64,000 bases of DNA from Sphingobacteriia bacterium RIFOXYC2_FULL_35_18 (GCA_001829005.1 MIAG01000002.1:282426-346425), one strand, 5' to 3'. Counted from the stretch's first letter, positions 39,440-49,219 are shown. The notes: generated by a model not told the origin, from the sequence alone. A program made the numbers and translations.

Positions 39440-42313
39440 ATGAATTTATTTGAGCAACAATCTACCGAATTTCAAAGAAGACATATTGGCCCGAATGCGA
39501 CCGATTTAAGTGCAATGCTAAAAACAATACAGGAGCCCAATGTAGAATCATTGATCAGCAAAACTGTACCAGATAGCATAAGAATAAAGCAAGACCTTGC
39601 AGTACCTCCTGCCATCAGTGAGTTTGAATATTTAGCAGAGCTAAAAAAAGTAGCTGCAAAAAATAAATTATACAAAAACTATATAGGCCAAGGTTATTAT
39701 GGCACCATCACACCAAGTGTAATTCTCAGAAATATTTTCGAGAATCCAGGATGGTATACCCAATACACCCCCTACCAAGCAGAAATTTCTCAAGGACGTT
39801 TAGAGAGTTTATTGAACTTTCAAACCATGGTAACCGATTTAACCGGTTTACCCATGGCCAATGCATCTTTACTAGATGAAGCAACAGCAGCAGCAGAAGC
39901 AATGGCCATGTTGTTCCATATTGTAAACAAGACCGATAATATTACCAAGCCAAAATTATTTGTAGACGATAATATTTTCCCTCAAACTAAGCAGGTATTA
40001 ATTACTCGTGCAGCGCCCATTCATATTGAATTGGTATTTGGCGATTACAAAACTGCTAACATAGATGAAACCTATTTTGGTGCCATCATACAATACCCTG
40101 CCAACAACGGATCAGTAAACGATTACAAAACATTTATTGATGCAGTTCATGCAGTAAATGCATATGTAATCATGGCAACCGATTTATTGGCATTAACGGT
40201 ATTAACTTCTCCAGGAGAACTAGGCGCAGATGTAGCAGTAGGATCTGCACAACGTTTTGGCGTACCAATGGGCTACGGTGGACCACACGCTGCATTCTTT
40301 GCTACTAGCGACGATTTCAAAAGAGGCATGCCAGGAAGATTAATTGGAGTGAGTATTGATGCACAAGGCAATCGTGCATTAAGAATGGCCTTACAAACCA
40401 GAGAGCAACATATCAAACGCGAAAAAGCGACTTCTAATATTTGTACTGCACAAGCATTGTTGGCCAATATGGCTGCTATGTATGCCGTATACCATGGACC
40501 AGTTGGATTAAAAAATATTGCACAAAGAGTGCATGCATTAGCCAATGCAACAGCAACAGCATTAAGTAGCTTGGGTGTGCAACAACACAATGAAGCATTT
40601 TTTGACACATTACATATCAGTGGTGTAGATGCGAGTCAATTAAAAACTGCAGCAGAAAATGCAGGAATCAATTTCCGTTACTTTAATGATGGAACAGTTG
40701 GCATCACTATTGATGAAACCACTACCATTGCAGATGTACAAGCAGTAGTAAAAGTATTTGAGCAAGTAACCGGCAAGCAATCAACTGGTGTAGACACAAA
40801 CAACACCCCTACTTCATTACCAACCGCATTAACTAGAACAAGTGCCTATTTAACACATCCAGTATTTAATACGCACCATAGCGAAAGCCAAATGATGCGT
40901 TATATCAAATCATTGGAGAACAAAGACCTTTCTTTGAATACCAGCATGATTAGTTTAGGTAGCTGTACTATGAAATTAAATGCAGCAACCGAAATGATAC
41001 CAGTGAGCTGGCCAGAATTCGGAGGCTTACATCCCTTCGTACCTATTAACCAAACAGAAGGCTACCAACAAATACTCACCGAATTAAATCAATACCTATG
41101 TGCCGTGACTGGTTTTACTGCATGTAGCTTACAACCCAATAGTGGCGCGCAAGGTGAATATGCAGGATTATTAACCATTAGAGAATACCATAAGAGCAGA
41201 AACGAAACATTCAGAAATATTGTGTTGATTCCGATTAGTGCACATGGTACCAACCCTGCAAGTGCAGTAATGGCGGGCTTTAAAGTGGTGGTGGTAAAAT
41301 GCGACGAAGCGGGTAATATTGATGTAGCCGATTTAAAAGCAAAAGCAGAACAATACAAAGACACCCTAGGAGGCTTAATGGTAACTTATCCATCTACTCA
41401 TGGAGTGTTCGAAGAAACTATTAAAGAAATCTGTGCATTAATTCACGAGAATGGTGGATTGGTTTACATGGATGGAGCCAATATGAATGCACAGGTTGGA
41501 TTAACCAGCCCTGGTATGATTGGAGCCGATGTATGTCACTTGAACTTACACAAAACATTTGCCATACCACATGGTGGTGGCGGCCCTGGAATGGGACCTA
41601 TTTGTGTGAATGACAAACTTGCACCATTCTTACCAGGTCATTTATTAGGATACGAAAAAACAGGATTAGAAGTAAGTGCAGCACCATTTGGATCTGCCAG
41701 CATCTTACTCATCAGCTATGCATATATTAAAATGTTGGGAGCTGATGGTATTAGAATGAGCACAGAATATGCCATCCTAAATGCCAACTATATGAAAGCA
41801 AGATTGGAGAACTACTACCCTATTTTATACACCGGAAAAAATGGAACCTGTGCACATGAATTCATAGTAGACCTACGACCATTCAAACAAACTGCAGGTG
41901 TAGAAGCAGAAGATATTGCGAAGCGTTTGATTGATTATGGCTTCCACGCGCCTACCATGAGTTTTCCAGTAGCAGGAACCATTATGATTGAACCAACAGA
42001 AAGCGAAGACAAAGCAGAATTAGATCGCTTCTGCGATGCCTTAATTGCTATTCATGGGGAAATCAAAGACATTGAATCAGGCAAAGCAGACAAGGCCAAT
42101 AATCCATTAAAAAATGCACCACATACACAAGCAGTGGTATGTGCAGATGAGTGGACCCGTCCTTACAGCAGACAAGAAGCAGCTTTTCCATTGTACTATG
42201 TTACTTTAAATAAATTCTGGCCTAGCGTGGCAAGAGTGAATAATACACATGGAGACAGAAACTTGATTTGCACCTGCGAACCTGTTTCCTCTTATGCAGA
42301 AGAGAACGCATAA
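39440..42313 (+). CDS. gcvP: Glycine dehydrogenase (decarboxylating), P protein
   Basis: 957 residues from the ATG at 39440; a reading from 39413 adds nine unlike residues and would overlap the promoter. It is a single-chain P protein with the homodimeric layout, N-terminal FQRRHIGPNATDL and QGYYGTITPSVILRNI. The PLP lysine is Lys705 in LNLHKTFAIPHGGGGPGMGP. It decarboxylates glycine and passes the aminomethyl group to the H protein of the glycine cleavage system; gcvH and gcvT are not nearby. Its terminator lies inside the 3' end of the convergent repressor gene. Confidence 0.97.
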   Translation: MNLFEQQSTEFQRRHIGPNATDLSAMLKTIQEPNVESLISKTVPDSIRIKQDLAVPPAISEFEYLAELKKVAAKNKLYKNYIGQGYYGTITPSVILRNIFENPGWYTQYTPYQAEISQGRLESLLNFQTMVTDLTGLPMANASLLDEATAAAEAMAMLFHIVNKTDNITKPKLFVDDNIFPQTKQVLITRAAPIHIELVFGDYKTANIDETYFGAIIQYPANNGSVNDYKTFIDAVHAVNAYVIMATDLLALTVLTSPGELGADVAVGSAQRFGVPMGYGGPHAAFFATSDDFKRGMPGRLIGVSIDAQGNRALRMALQTREQHIKREKATSNICTAQALLANMAAMYAVYHGPVGLKNIAQRVHALANATATALSSLGVQQHNEAFFDTLHISGVDASQLKTAAENAGINFRYFNDGTVGITIDETTTIADVQAVVKVFEQVTGKQSTGVDTNNTPTSLPTALTRTSAYLTHPVFNTHHSESQMMRYIKSLENKDLSLNTSMISLGSCTMKLNAATEMIPVSWPEFGGLHPFVPINQTEGYQQILTELNQYLCAVTGFTACSLQPNSGAQGEYAGLLTIREYHKSRNETFRNIVLIPISAHGTNPASAVMAGFKVVVVKCDEAGNIDVADLKAKAEQYKDTLGGLMVTYPSTHGVFEETIKEICALIHENGGLVYMDGANMNAQVGLTSPGMIGADVCHLNLHKTFAIPHGGGGPGMGPICVNDKLAPFLPGHLLGYEKTGLEVSAAPFGSASILLISYAYIKMLGADGIRMSTEYAILNANYMKARLENYYPILYTGKNGTCAHEFIVDLRPFKQTAGVEAEDIAKRLIDYGFHAPTMSFPVAGTIMIEPTESEDKAELDRFCDALIAIHGEIKDIESGKADKANNPLKNAPHTQAVVCADEWTRPYSRQEAAFPLYYVTLNKFWPSVARVNNTHGDRNLICTCEPVSSYAEENA

Positions 42314-42341
42314 TAGACAAAAGACAAAGCATTACAATAAA

Positions 42342-42719
42342 CTAAATAGCCAAAGCGCTCCTTTTTAAGGGGCGCTTTTTTTTGAGCAGGTCAATCAATT
42401 CATTTTTATCTGCTAATGATTTTTGGAGCAATACTATTTGTTCTTGCAATACCTGCACTACTTCAACGATAGGCTCCTCATCGGAAGTATAAGACAATGC
42501 ATGCCGAATCATTCTACCCTTCCCCGTTAACAACCAATGAATATTTAAGTCGGGAAAACATTCTTGAATTTTCAACAACACTTCAGAACCCATAGTGCCT
42601 TTCCCTCGGTATTGTTTGCCCAAGTAACCGTTACTCAAATCGCAAGCGCGTTCAAACGCATAGGCACTCAGTGCATGAAAATGCAAGTATTGGTATAACC
42701 GATCAATAATTCGCATCAT
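42342..42719 (-). CDS. CI-like helix-turn-helix transcriptional regulator
   Basis: 125 residues from the first of two adjacent ATGs at 42719; a reading to 42740 adds seven residues. The N-terminal half has the phage-CI-type HTH layout (RLYQYLHFHALSAYAFER, then LSNGYLGKQYRGKG and SEVLLKIQECFPDLNIHWLL), ending in the WLLTGKGRM phrase common in Bacteroidota CI-type regulators. The C-terminal part is a predicted short coiled coil (VVQVLQEQIVLLQKSLADKN) and a lysine-rich tail instead of a peptidase domain. Two ACGGAAT direct repeats 21 bp apart lie upstream and could be its operator. Confidence 0.8.
   Translation of the reverse strand: MMRIIDRLYQYLHFHALSAYAFERACDLSNGYLGKQYRGKGTMGSEVLLKIQECFPDLNIHWLLTGKGRMIRHALSYTSDEEPIVEVVQVLQEQIVLLQKSLADKNELIDLLKKKRPLKRSALAI
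42352..42383 (+). terminator. gcvP terminator inside the convergent repressor CDS
   Basis: AAAGCGCTCC and GGGGCGCTTT pair over 10 bases with one wobble, then comes a run of Ts. The sequence also encodes the basic C-terminal end of the repressor on the other strand. Confidence 0.85.
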
Positions 42720-42740
42720 TAAATTTTTAGGTGGATTCAA

Positions 42741-43148
42741 TCCTCCTAAAATAAAAAGCCTCCCCCATTAACCCGATTCGGTTATTACGGAATTGTTATG
42801 TTTTTTGACGGAATACTTACAACTATTAGCATAAACCCATACCAACTGGTGGGGATTTTTGGAATGACCTTATAAAGGAACAATGACAAATTAAGGTTCA
42901 AGTAAAATTAAAAATAGCTTAATATAAACTGCTGACTAACAAATATTTATAAATAGCTAATTAAAGCGAAATTAGAAGGTATTTTCAAACAATTTACAGA
43001 AAGGGCAAATAAATAAACGTCTCTTTTAATGGAAAAAAGACAGAACTTGTGCTTTGTATGGTTTAGAGCATTCGTACCCACCCCCCAACAAGATTGCTTA
43101 TTAAACGTACATAGTTGCCATTTTATTATAAAAACTAAAAAAAAAGAT
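42741..43148. other. Intergenic region with repeated operator-like motif
   Basis: About 410 bases between the divergent repressor and lipoprotein genes. It contains ACGGAAT at 42787-42793 and again at 42808-42814, 21 bp apart, and an imperfect palindrome AACCCGATTCGGTT just before. An in-frame extension of the lipoprotein ORF to 43029 is present but not supported as coding. No RNA gene was recognised. Confidence 0.45.
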
Positions 43149-43808
43149 ATGTCTCGTTTATTAACAGGCATTGTTTTAATCGGGGTAAGTTTACTTACCA
43201 GCTGTTCAGGCGGCAAAAGCAGCAGTAGCTCAAAGGGCTACTTGAAAAGCAGTACCCCACAAAACAATCCTGCTGCTAACAATTCATATGCTCCGCCAAG
43301 CAATGCCTCATCAATCGACAAAAGTCAATATGTTGCTTTTTCACGCGAACTACAAATGAAGCTAATGGCTTACAATGTAGATGTGAAAAGAGTACAATTT
43401 TATATTGACCAGAAATTGATTTTGACCAGAGCATTAGACAGTGCCAAGGCAGAAGTGGCTTCTGGCAGCGTGCGATTTATCAATGGCAAATTGATTAATG
43501 AAATTATTATTCCCGCTTACACCCCAGGCATCGTTGAATCTGCCGATTTAAATGGATTGAGAGTAAGTTTTGAAAACGGCAATTCCTTTTTGTTTGTACC
43601 TGCAGAAGGAGAAGACAAATTTGTAGTAGCTGGAAACAATTGGGACAATGGATCGGTAGAAGTTCCTTACGATAAAAATATTTACAGAGCAGCAGCCGGC
43701 GTAACCAATGGCAGCGTAGCAGATGTAAAGTTGGTGGTTAAATTAACCGATGTTACTAAAAGTGACAAGAAAACCCGTACCCTACAAGGCAGAAAGTTGG
43801 GTTTATAA
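43149..43808 (+). CDS. Putative lipoprotein
   Basis: 219 residues from the ATG at 43149. The signal peptide ends at the lipobox LLTSC, with Cys20 as the acylation site, followed by a serine-rich linker (GGKSSSSSKGYLKSS). The mature part is a small domain with KRVQFYIDQKLILTR and VRFINGKLINEIIIPAYTPG; I do not recognise it. The upstream reading to 43029 lacks a signal peptide at its front and is less likely. A strong terminator follows. Confidence 0.78.
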   Translation: MSRLLTGIVLIGVSLLTSCSGGKSSSSSKGYLKSSTPQNNPAANNSYAPPSNASSIDKSQYVAFSRELQMKLMAYNVDVKRVQFYIDQKLILTRALDSAKAEVASGSVRFINGKLINEIIIPAYTPGIVESADLNGLRVSFENGNSFLFVPAEGEDKFVVAGNNWDNGSVEVPYDKNIYRAAAGVTNGSVADVKLVVKLTDVTKSDKKTRTLQGRKLGL

Positions 43809-43841
43809 ACAGCTTTCAAAAATTTAATCCTTGCCTTAACT

Positions 43842-43872
43842 AGAAGCACTCACCAGAGTGCTTCTTTTTTTT
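43842..43872 (+). terminator. Rho-independent terminator
   Basis: AGAAGCACTC and GAGTGCTTCT form a perfect 10 bp stem with loop ACCA, followed by eight Ts. Confidence 0.92.
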
Positions 43873-43934
43873 GGGGAACCCAAAAGAAAGAACACATCAA
43901 AGCGGGGAACCCGAAAAAAAGAATACATCAAAAT
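43873..43934. repeat. Two-copy tandem repeat, 31 bp unit
   Basis: Copy 1 (43873-43903) and copy 2 (43904-43934) both open with GGGGAACCC and share an A-rich body and ACATCAAA; I count 26 of 31 matching bases. The second copy runs into the stop codon of the convergent gene. Confidence 0.75.
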
Positions 43935-44887
43935 TAGTCTCTCTTGAAATCAAACAGTGTAGCTGTAAATATAGCGCGCTCGCGCTTCTTGAAGATCACA
44001 TCCCAATTGCCTTTGTAGCGAAGCGTTTTGGGCACGATTACATTATTACCCAAATTGGTCATTTCCACTTCCATGCTTACATCAAAATCGTACACCCCAG
44101 CTTTATAACTCAATGCATAATTGCGCGCCAATACCGACATGGTTTTCATATTAAACCATGTAACCATTTGGTCAACCACAATGCGATCATTTTTAATGAA
44201 CCCTAAATCTGCTTTGGGCATGATAGAAAAAACATAACAGAGTTCGCCCTTGTATTCTTCAATGTCTAAGCGATAATCGTAGTATTTATGCGCTGTTTCA
44301 TCGTAGAGATCTAATTTGTCTCCAATAAAAGGAATACCCGATATTTTTTTACCCGGATTAAAGAACAACATTTTCAATTGCTCTTTGTGTTTCTCCATTC
44401 CTTTTTTACCCGCCACAGAACGCTTCTTACCCGCAACAATATTGGTTTCGCCACAAATGGTTCCCTTGGTAAAAAACAAACTGGCATAGAGTTCAGGAGT
44501 CATATAATTATAATCCCCAGAACGATCATAAAAATCACCCGTCACTTTTTCTTCTAACACATCCATGGTTCTGCAACCATTGGTTCTATTCTGACGGGTT
44601 TTACTAGACAAAGAAGCTATTACCGCCCCCTTCTTGTCTTTCATTTGAATATCGTTGTATGAGCTGAAACCCAGTATGCGTAAGTTCTTGAAGGCTTTGT
44701 AAAAAGTAGTGTCTTCTTTAATTTGATCCAAAAGCATTTTATAATCGAGGTTATTTCTAACCACCACTTCCGATAAAGTGAATCGCTTTTCATCAATAAT
44801 TAAGGTACTGTCTTGCGCCAACAACTGCATAGAAGTGGGAAGGATGCCAAGCAGCATCAAAAAGCTTACAACGAGTGTACGCCTCAT
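43934..44887 (-). CDS. Exported protein of unknown function
   Basis: 317 residues with signal peptide (MRRTLVVSFLMLLGILPTSMQLLAQ). It contains FTLSEVVVRNNLDYKMLL, which resembles the junction after a carboxypeptidase-regulatory-like domain in TonB-linked proteins, but no barrel follows. The middle has a run of paired aromatic and charged residues (YNYMTPELYASLFFTKG). Its start overlaps the def stop by four bases (ATGA), so it is coupled to def. Function unknown. Confidence 0.7.
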   Translation of the reverse strand: MRRTLVVSFLMLLGILPTSMQLLAQDSTLIIDEKRFTLSEVVVRNNLDYKMLLDQIKEDTTFYKAFKNLRILGFSSYNDIQMKDKKGAVIASLSSKTRQNRTNGCRTMDVLEEKVTGDFYDRSGDYNYMTPELYASLFFTKGTICGETNIVAGKKRSVAGKKGMEKHKEQLKMLFFNPGKKISGIPFIGDKLDLYDETAHKYYDYRLDIEEYKGELCYVFSIMPKADLGFIKNDRIVVDQMVTWFNMKTMSVLARNYALSYKAGVYDFDVSMEVEMTNLGNNVIVPKTLRYKGNWDVIFKKRERAIFTATLFDFKRD

Positions 44888-45462
44888 TTGGCAAAACTCA
44901 TTTTATAATCCACTTTAATTTTACCCTTGCTGATATCATTGAGTTTACCCTGCAACATTTTCTTGCGCAAAGGCTTTAAGTAATCAATGAATAATTTTCC
45001 TTCAATATGATCGTACTCGTGTAAAATAACACGAGCAGTAATACCAGAAAAAGTAGAGCGAAACTGTTTGAAATTTTCGTCGTAATAAGTCATGGTAACC
45101 GCTTCGCCACGCATGATGTCTTCACGAATTTTAGGAATGCTTAAGCAACCTTCATTATAAGCCCATTCTTCACCATGAATCGCTTCAACCTGTGCATTAA
45201 TGAATACTTTCTTAATACCGGGAGCATCATTGTATTTGCCCTGTTCATCTTCTTCTAAGTTTTCAAAAATTTGCTCAGAGTCTACTACAAACAAACGAAT
45301 ATCACGGTTAATCTGCGGAGCAGCCAAACCTACCCCATTGCTGGAATACATGGTTTCCCACATATCTTCAATGAGTTTAGTCAAACCAGGATATTCATTG
45401 GTAATGGGTTGTGCTATCTTTCTTAACACAGGTGCACCATACGCTACAATAGGAAGAATCAT
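44884..45462 (-). CDS. def: Peptide deformylase
   Basis: 192 residues. All three catalytic motifs are intact: GVGLAAPQI, EGCLSIPKI and HEYDHIEG, giving the Cys and two His metal ligands and the catalytic Glu. It removes the formyl group from nascent proteins. It lies in a minus-strand housekeeping run, downstream of ruvX. Confidence 0.97.
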   Translation of the reverse strand: MILPIVAYGAPVLRKIAQPITNEYPGLTKLIEDMWETMYSSNGVGLAAPQINRDIRLFVVDSEQIFENLEEDEQGKYNDAPGIKKVFINAQVEAIHGEEWAYNEGCLSIPKIREDIMRGEAVTMTYYDENFKQFRSTFSGITARVILHEYDHIEGKLFIDYLKPLRKKMLQGKLNDISKGKIKVDYKMSFAK

Positions 45463-45520
45463 GCTATTTTAATTATAATGGGGGCAAAAGTACCCCGAAA
45501 CAGTGAACCCGCAAAGCCAG

Positions 45521-45931
45521 TTAGCGGTTTTGCAAGAACTCTTGCAATAACATGGTAGCTGCAATTTGGTCAATATTGCCTTTTTCGCGTCGGTCTTTTT
45601 TCTTCATGCCCATGTCTACCATGGCTCGTACTGCGAGTTTAGAACTGTATCGTTCATCTACTGTTTGAATAGGAATCGTCGGAAAAGCTTTTGTTAAATC
45701 TTGAATGGCTTTCTTCACCAAGGGGGTGCCATGCGTAGGGCTATCGTCTAAATTAAGGGGCTCTCCTATCAAGATCAATTCAACTGGTTCGGTAACCATA
45801 TACTTTTTCAAAAAAGGAATCAATTCTTTAGAAGGAATGGTGGTTAATGCGGTAGCAATAATTTGCATTGGATCGGTTACAGCCAAGCCCGTTCTTTTTC
45901 CACCGTAATCAATACAAATAATTCTAGCCAT
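45521..45931 (-). CDS. ruvX: Holliday junction resolvase-like RuvX/YqgF
   Basis: 136 residues of the YqgF family. IDYGGKRTGLAVTD, GEPLNLDDSPTHG and VDERYSSKLA carry the RNase-H-fold acidic residues. In E. coli the protein processes pre-16S rRNA, so the resolvase name may not describe its main role. It is 58 bases before def on the same strand. Confidence 0.95.
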   Translation of the reverse strand: MARIICIDYGGKRTGLAVTDPMQIIATALTTIPSKELIPFLKKYMVTEPVELILIGEPLNLDDSPTHGTPLVKKAIQDLTKAFPTIPIQTVDERYSSKLAVRAMVDMGMKKKDRREKGNIDQIAATMLLQEFLQNR

Positions 45932-45979
45932 AATTTTTAGATATTGGAGGGATTATACCCGCCGCCTTTACAAGATCTC

Positions 45980-46900
45980 CTACCATCCATACTGAACAAA
46001 TAAAGCCGCGATCACAAAAATAGCAAATACCACAGAAGCAATACCATTACTCGTCATGAAAGCCAAATTCACTTTACTTAAATCATGCGGCTTTACCAAG
46101 CGATGTTGATTAATGAGCATGCCCACAAACACCCCATACCCTACAAAATACAACCAATGAAAACCACCATAGACCCCAGCAATGGTAACACAAGCAGCAC
46201 TACAAATATGCAATAAACGCGCTACCCATAAAGCCCGCTCTTTACCCAAGGCAGCAGGAATAGAATTCAATTGATGCGATTGATCAAACTCTACATCTTG
46301 TAAGGCATAAATAATATCGAAACCACTTACCCAAAAAATAACGGCAAAAGAAAACAACAAAGGCAACAAAGCAAAACTGCCCGTAACCGCTAAGTAAGCC
46401 CCAATGGGAGCCAGTGATAATCCCACCCCTAATACCAGATGACATAACGCCGTGAAGCGCTTAGTAAAACTATAAAACAAGACCACAAACAACGCCACAA
46501 AAGACAAATAAAAACAGAGTGGATTAATGAACCAAGTGGCTATTACAAAGACGATGCTATTACCAATCACAAAACGCAAAGCAGACTCCGCCGATAAAAT
46601 ACCCGCAGGAATTTCACGGATGGCAGTACGTGGATTGAGTGCATCAAAATGACGATCTAAATAGCGATTAAACGCCATGGCTGCATTGCGAGCAGTAACC
46701 ATACAAACCAATACCAGCAAGCCTTTCTGCAATAGCATTGGATTCAATACACCAGCCATGGTGCCTTGTACGTCTAATAAATTATTACCCGAAACACTGG
46801 CATAGGGAATCGCTAAAAAGAACCCAATGAAAGCAAAGGGCATGGCGAAAATGGTATGCGAAAATTTTACGAGACTGAGGTATTTTTTAACAGTAGTCAA
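45980..46900 (-). CDS. UbiA-family prenyltransferase
   Basis: 306 residues with about eight or nine helices. The two aspartate motifs that bind Mg-prenyl-diphosphate are visible as NRYLDRHFDALNPRTA and YALQDVEFDQSHQ. It is annotated in related species as 4-hydroxybenzoate octaprenyltransferase (UbiA), but Bacteroidota generally use menaquinone, so the true aromatic acceptor is uncertain. It starts six bases after the SPOUT methyltransferase gene ends and is likely co-transcribed with it. Confidence 0.9.
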   Translation of the reverse strand: MTTVKKYLSLVKFSHTIFAMPFAFIGFFLAIPYASVSGNNLLDVQGTMAGVLNPMLLQKGLLVLVCMVTARNAAMAFNRYLDRHFDALNPRTAIREIPAGILSAESALRFVIGNSIVFVIATWFINPLCFYLSFVALFVVLFYSFTKRFTALCHLVLGVGLSLAPIGAYLAVTGSFALLPLLFSFAVIFWVSGFDIIYALQDVEFDQSHQLNSIPAALGKERALWVARLLHICSAACVTIAGVYGGFHWLYFVGYGVFVGMLINQHRLVKPHDLSKVNLAFMTSNGIASVVFAIFVIAALFVQYGW

Positions 46901-46906
46901 ATTGAA

Positions 46907-47473
46907 TTATTTTAAAACGATGCGTTCGGTAATGGCCCATATAATAATGCCCGCGGCTACCGAAATGTTCAATGAATGTTTAGAACCCAATTGTGGAATT
47001 TCAATACAACCATCACAAATATCCAACACTTCATCGGCCACTCCTTCTACTTCATTGCCCATTACAATGGCAATTTTGGGCGCACCCGAAAGCCCCTGAT
47101 CGGTAGAAGAATGAATTGCTAAGGGATCAAACTGGTCTAAATAAATAGCCCCCTCTGCTTGTTCTACTGCATATACTTTGTAGCCCTGCGCTTGAAGCGT
47201 TTGCACTGCTTCTACTGTGGTAGCGGCGTATTCCCAAGCTACGGTTTCCGTTGCACCCAACGCAGTCTTATTAATATCTCTATGCGGCGGTTGCGGAGTG
47301 TACCCACATAAATACATTTTCTCCACCAAAAATGAATCGGCAGTTCTAAATACCGAACCCACATTGTGCATGCTTCGGATATTGTCTAATACCACCACCA
47401 AGGGCGTTTTAGGGGCTTCCTTAAAATCGGCAATCGATTTTCTGCCCAATTCTTGCATCGACCATTTGCGCAT
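46907..47473 (-). CDS. SPOUT (TrmH/SpoU) RNA methyltransferase
   Basis: 188 residues from the ATG at 47473; a longer reading to 47500 adds nine. The three SpoU motifs are present: NIRSMHNVGSVFRTAD, IVMGNEVEGVADEVL and LGSKHSLNISVAAGI, which form the knotted SAM site. It would 2'-O-methylate a tRNA or rRNA ribose; the target nucleotide cannot be assigned. It heads the minus-strand run of housekeeping genes. Confidence 0.93.
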   Translation of the reverse strand: MRKWSMQELGRKSIADFKEAPKTPLVVVLDNIRSMHNVGSVFRTADSFLVEKMYLCGYTPQPPHRDINKTALGATETVAWEYAATTVEAVQTLQAQGYKVYAVEQAEGAIYLDQFDPLAIHSSTDQGLSGAPKIAIVMGNEVEGVADEVLDICDGCIEIPQLGSKHSLNISVAAGIIIWAITERIVLK

Positions 47474-47587
47474 GCGGCAAAGGTAAACCCATCCATTCAA
47501 ATAATCTTTGGCAGTTTGTTCTAGAAAAAAACTACATTAACATGTTCTTTTTAAACAAACCAATTTCACAAATACAAACAAACAGAT

Positions 47588-49180
47588 ATGAGAAAATTTG
47601 TTCAACATTCCTTGCTATTAGCCTTGGCCAGCCCTATTATGGCTTTTGCGCAAAGCACCGAGCCGGTAGACCAGGCAGTCATTAATCGAATCCGCAAAGA
47701 GGGATTAGAGAATTCCAAAGTAATGGATATCGTATTTAACCTAACCGATATGAGTGGCCCTAGATTGGCCAATTCACCCGGTTATTCCAGAGCTGCCAAT
47801 TATGCCATCAATACCCTCAAATCATTCGGAGTAGAAAAAGCAGAATTAGATGCTTGGGGTGAATTTGGAAAAGGATGGGAATTGGAGAAATCTTATATGG
47901 CCATGACAGCGCCTTATTACAGACCCATCATGATTTATCCAAAAACATGGACGGCAGGCAATAAAAAAATGCAATCAGCAGAAGTATTGGTGATTAGCGC
48001 TAAAGACAGTGCAGACTTGATGAAATACAGTGGCCAATTAAAAGGCAAAGTAATCATGATGGATCAATTGGTTACTTATAAGCATTCATTTAAAGCAGAT
48101 GCCGTAAGATATACCGATGAAGAATTGGCTAAAATGGAAGCCGCTACGATGGCTCCACCTAGACCAGTAGATACTGCCGCACAAAGAAGACAAATGCAAG
48201 CCATGCAACAACAGCGTGGTGGCGGTGCAGCAAGAATGATGGCCATCTTAAAAGAAATGGCCAAGGCAGAAGGTGCCGTTGCCTTATTGAGCAGCGGAGG
48301 CCCTAGAAGCCATGATGGTACGGTGTTTGCGCAAGGTGGTGGTGCTTACAAAGGAACCGATCCAGAAAACTTTTTAGACATTGCGGTAGGCATAGAAGAC
48401 TTCAACAGCATTTTACGCATTGCTAAAACAGGCACTCCTGTAAAATTAGATGTGGATGTAAAAACCAAGTTTCACACCAAGGATTTACAAGGCTATAATG
48501 TGATTGGAGAAATACCTGGCACAGACCCTGTATTGAAAAATGAAATTGTGATGATAGGTGCACACTTAGATTCATGGCAGGCAGGAACTGGTGCAACTGA
48601 TAACGCATCTGGTTCAGCCGTGATGATGGAAGTAATGCGCATTTTAAAAGCATTGAATATTTCTACTAAGCGTACCATCCGTATAGGATTATGGAGTGCA
48701 GAAGAGCAAGGTCTTTGGGGATCTAGAGGCTATGTAAAAAAGACTTTTGCTGATCCTGCAGATATGAAACTATTACCTGAGCACGAGAAGTTGTCTGGCT
48801 ATTTCAATATTGACAATGGTACCGGAAAAATCAGGGGTATTTATTTACAAGGCAACGAAGCCTGCAGAAATATTTTCAAAGCATGGTTAATGCCATTCAA
48901 AGATTTAGGTGCACATGCGGTAACAATCAATAATACCGGCGGAACCGATCACCAATCATTTGATGGGGTGGGATTACCAGGGTTTCAATTTATTCAAGAC
49001 CCTATTGAATACGATACCCGCACCCACCACAGCAATATGGATGTATACGATCATTTAATAGCAGACGACTTAAAACAAATGGCAACCATCGTGGCAAGTT
49101 TTGTATACCATACAGCACAGCGTGATGCCAAGCTTCCAAGAAAACCATTGCCAGCAGCAAGACCAGCTGTTAGAAGATAG
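47588..49180 (+). CDS. Exported M28-family aminopeptidase
   Basis: 530 residues with a signal peptide ending near MAFAQ (residue 22). The zinc-peptidase core is complete: MIGAHLDSW (His, Asp), TDNASGSAVMMEV (bridging Asp), WSAEEQGLWGSRGY (Glu general base and ligand), and HHSNMDVYDHL (final His). Residues about 100-300 form a PA-like insert with a low-complexity Gln/Arg/Gly stretch (AQRRQMQAMQQQ). It likely acts in the periplasm or outside the cell in peptide uptake. Confidence 0.93.
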   Translation: MRKFVQHSLLLALASPIMAFAQSTEPVDQAVINRIRKEGLENSKVMDIVFNLTDMSGPRLANSPGYSRAANYAINTLKSFGVEKAELDAWGEFGKGWELEKSYMAMTAPYYRPIMIYPKTWTAGNKKMQSAEVLVISAKDSADLMKYSGQLKGKVIMMDQLVTYKHSFKADAVRYTDEELAKMEAATMAPPRPVDTAAQRRQMQAMQQQRGGGAARMMAILKEMAKAEGAVALLSSGGPRSHDGTVFAQGGGAYKGTDPENFLDIAVGIEDFNSILRIAKTGTPVKLDVDVKTKFHTKDLQGYNVIGEIPGTDPVLKNEIVMIGAHLDSWQAGTGATDNASGSAVMMEVMRILKALNISTKRTIRIGLWSAEEQGLWGSRGYVKKTFADPADMKLLPEHEKLSGYFNIDNGTGKIRGIYLQGNEACRNIFKAWLMPFKDLGAHAVTINNTGGTDHQSFDGVGLPGFQFIQDPIEYDTRTHHSNMDVYDHLIADDLKQMATIVASFVYHTAQRDAKLPRKPLPAARPAVRR

Positions 49181-49206
49181 GGCAAAAAATATACTACGGG
49201 TATCAT

Positions 49207-49214
49207 TATATTTG
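49207..49214 (+). promoter_or_regulatory. Candidate -7 promoter box very close to mutS
   Basis: TATATTTG matches TAnnTTTG and ends only five bases before the mutS start codon at 49220. If used, the mutS mRNA would be nearly leaderless. No good -33 box is seen. Confidence 0.35.
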
Positions 49215-49219
49215 TTGCC

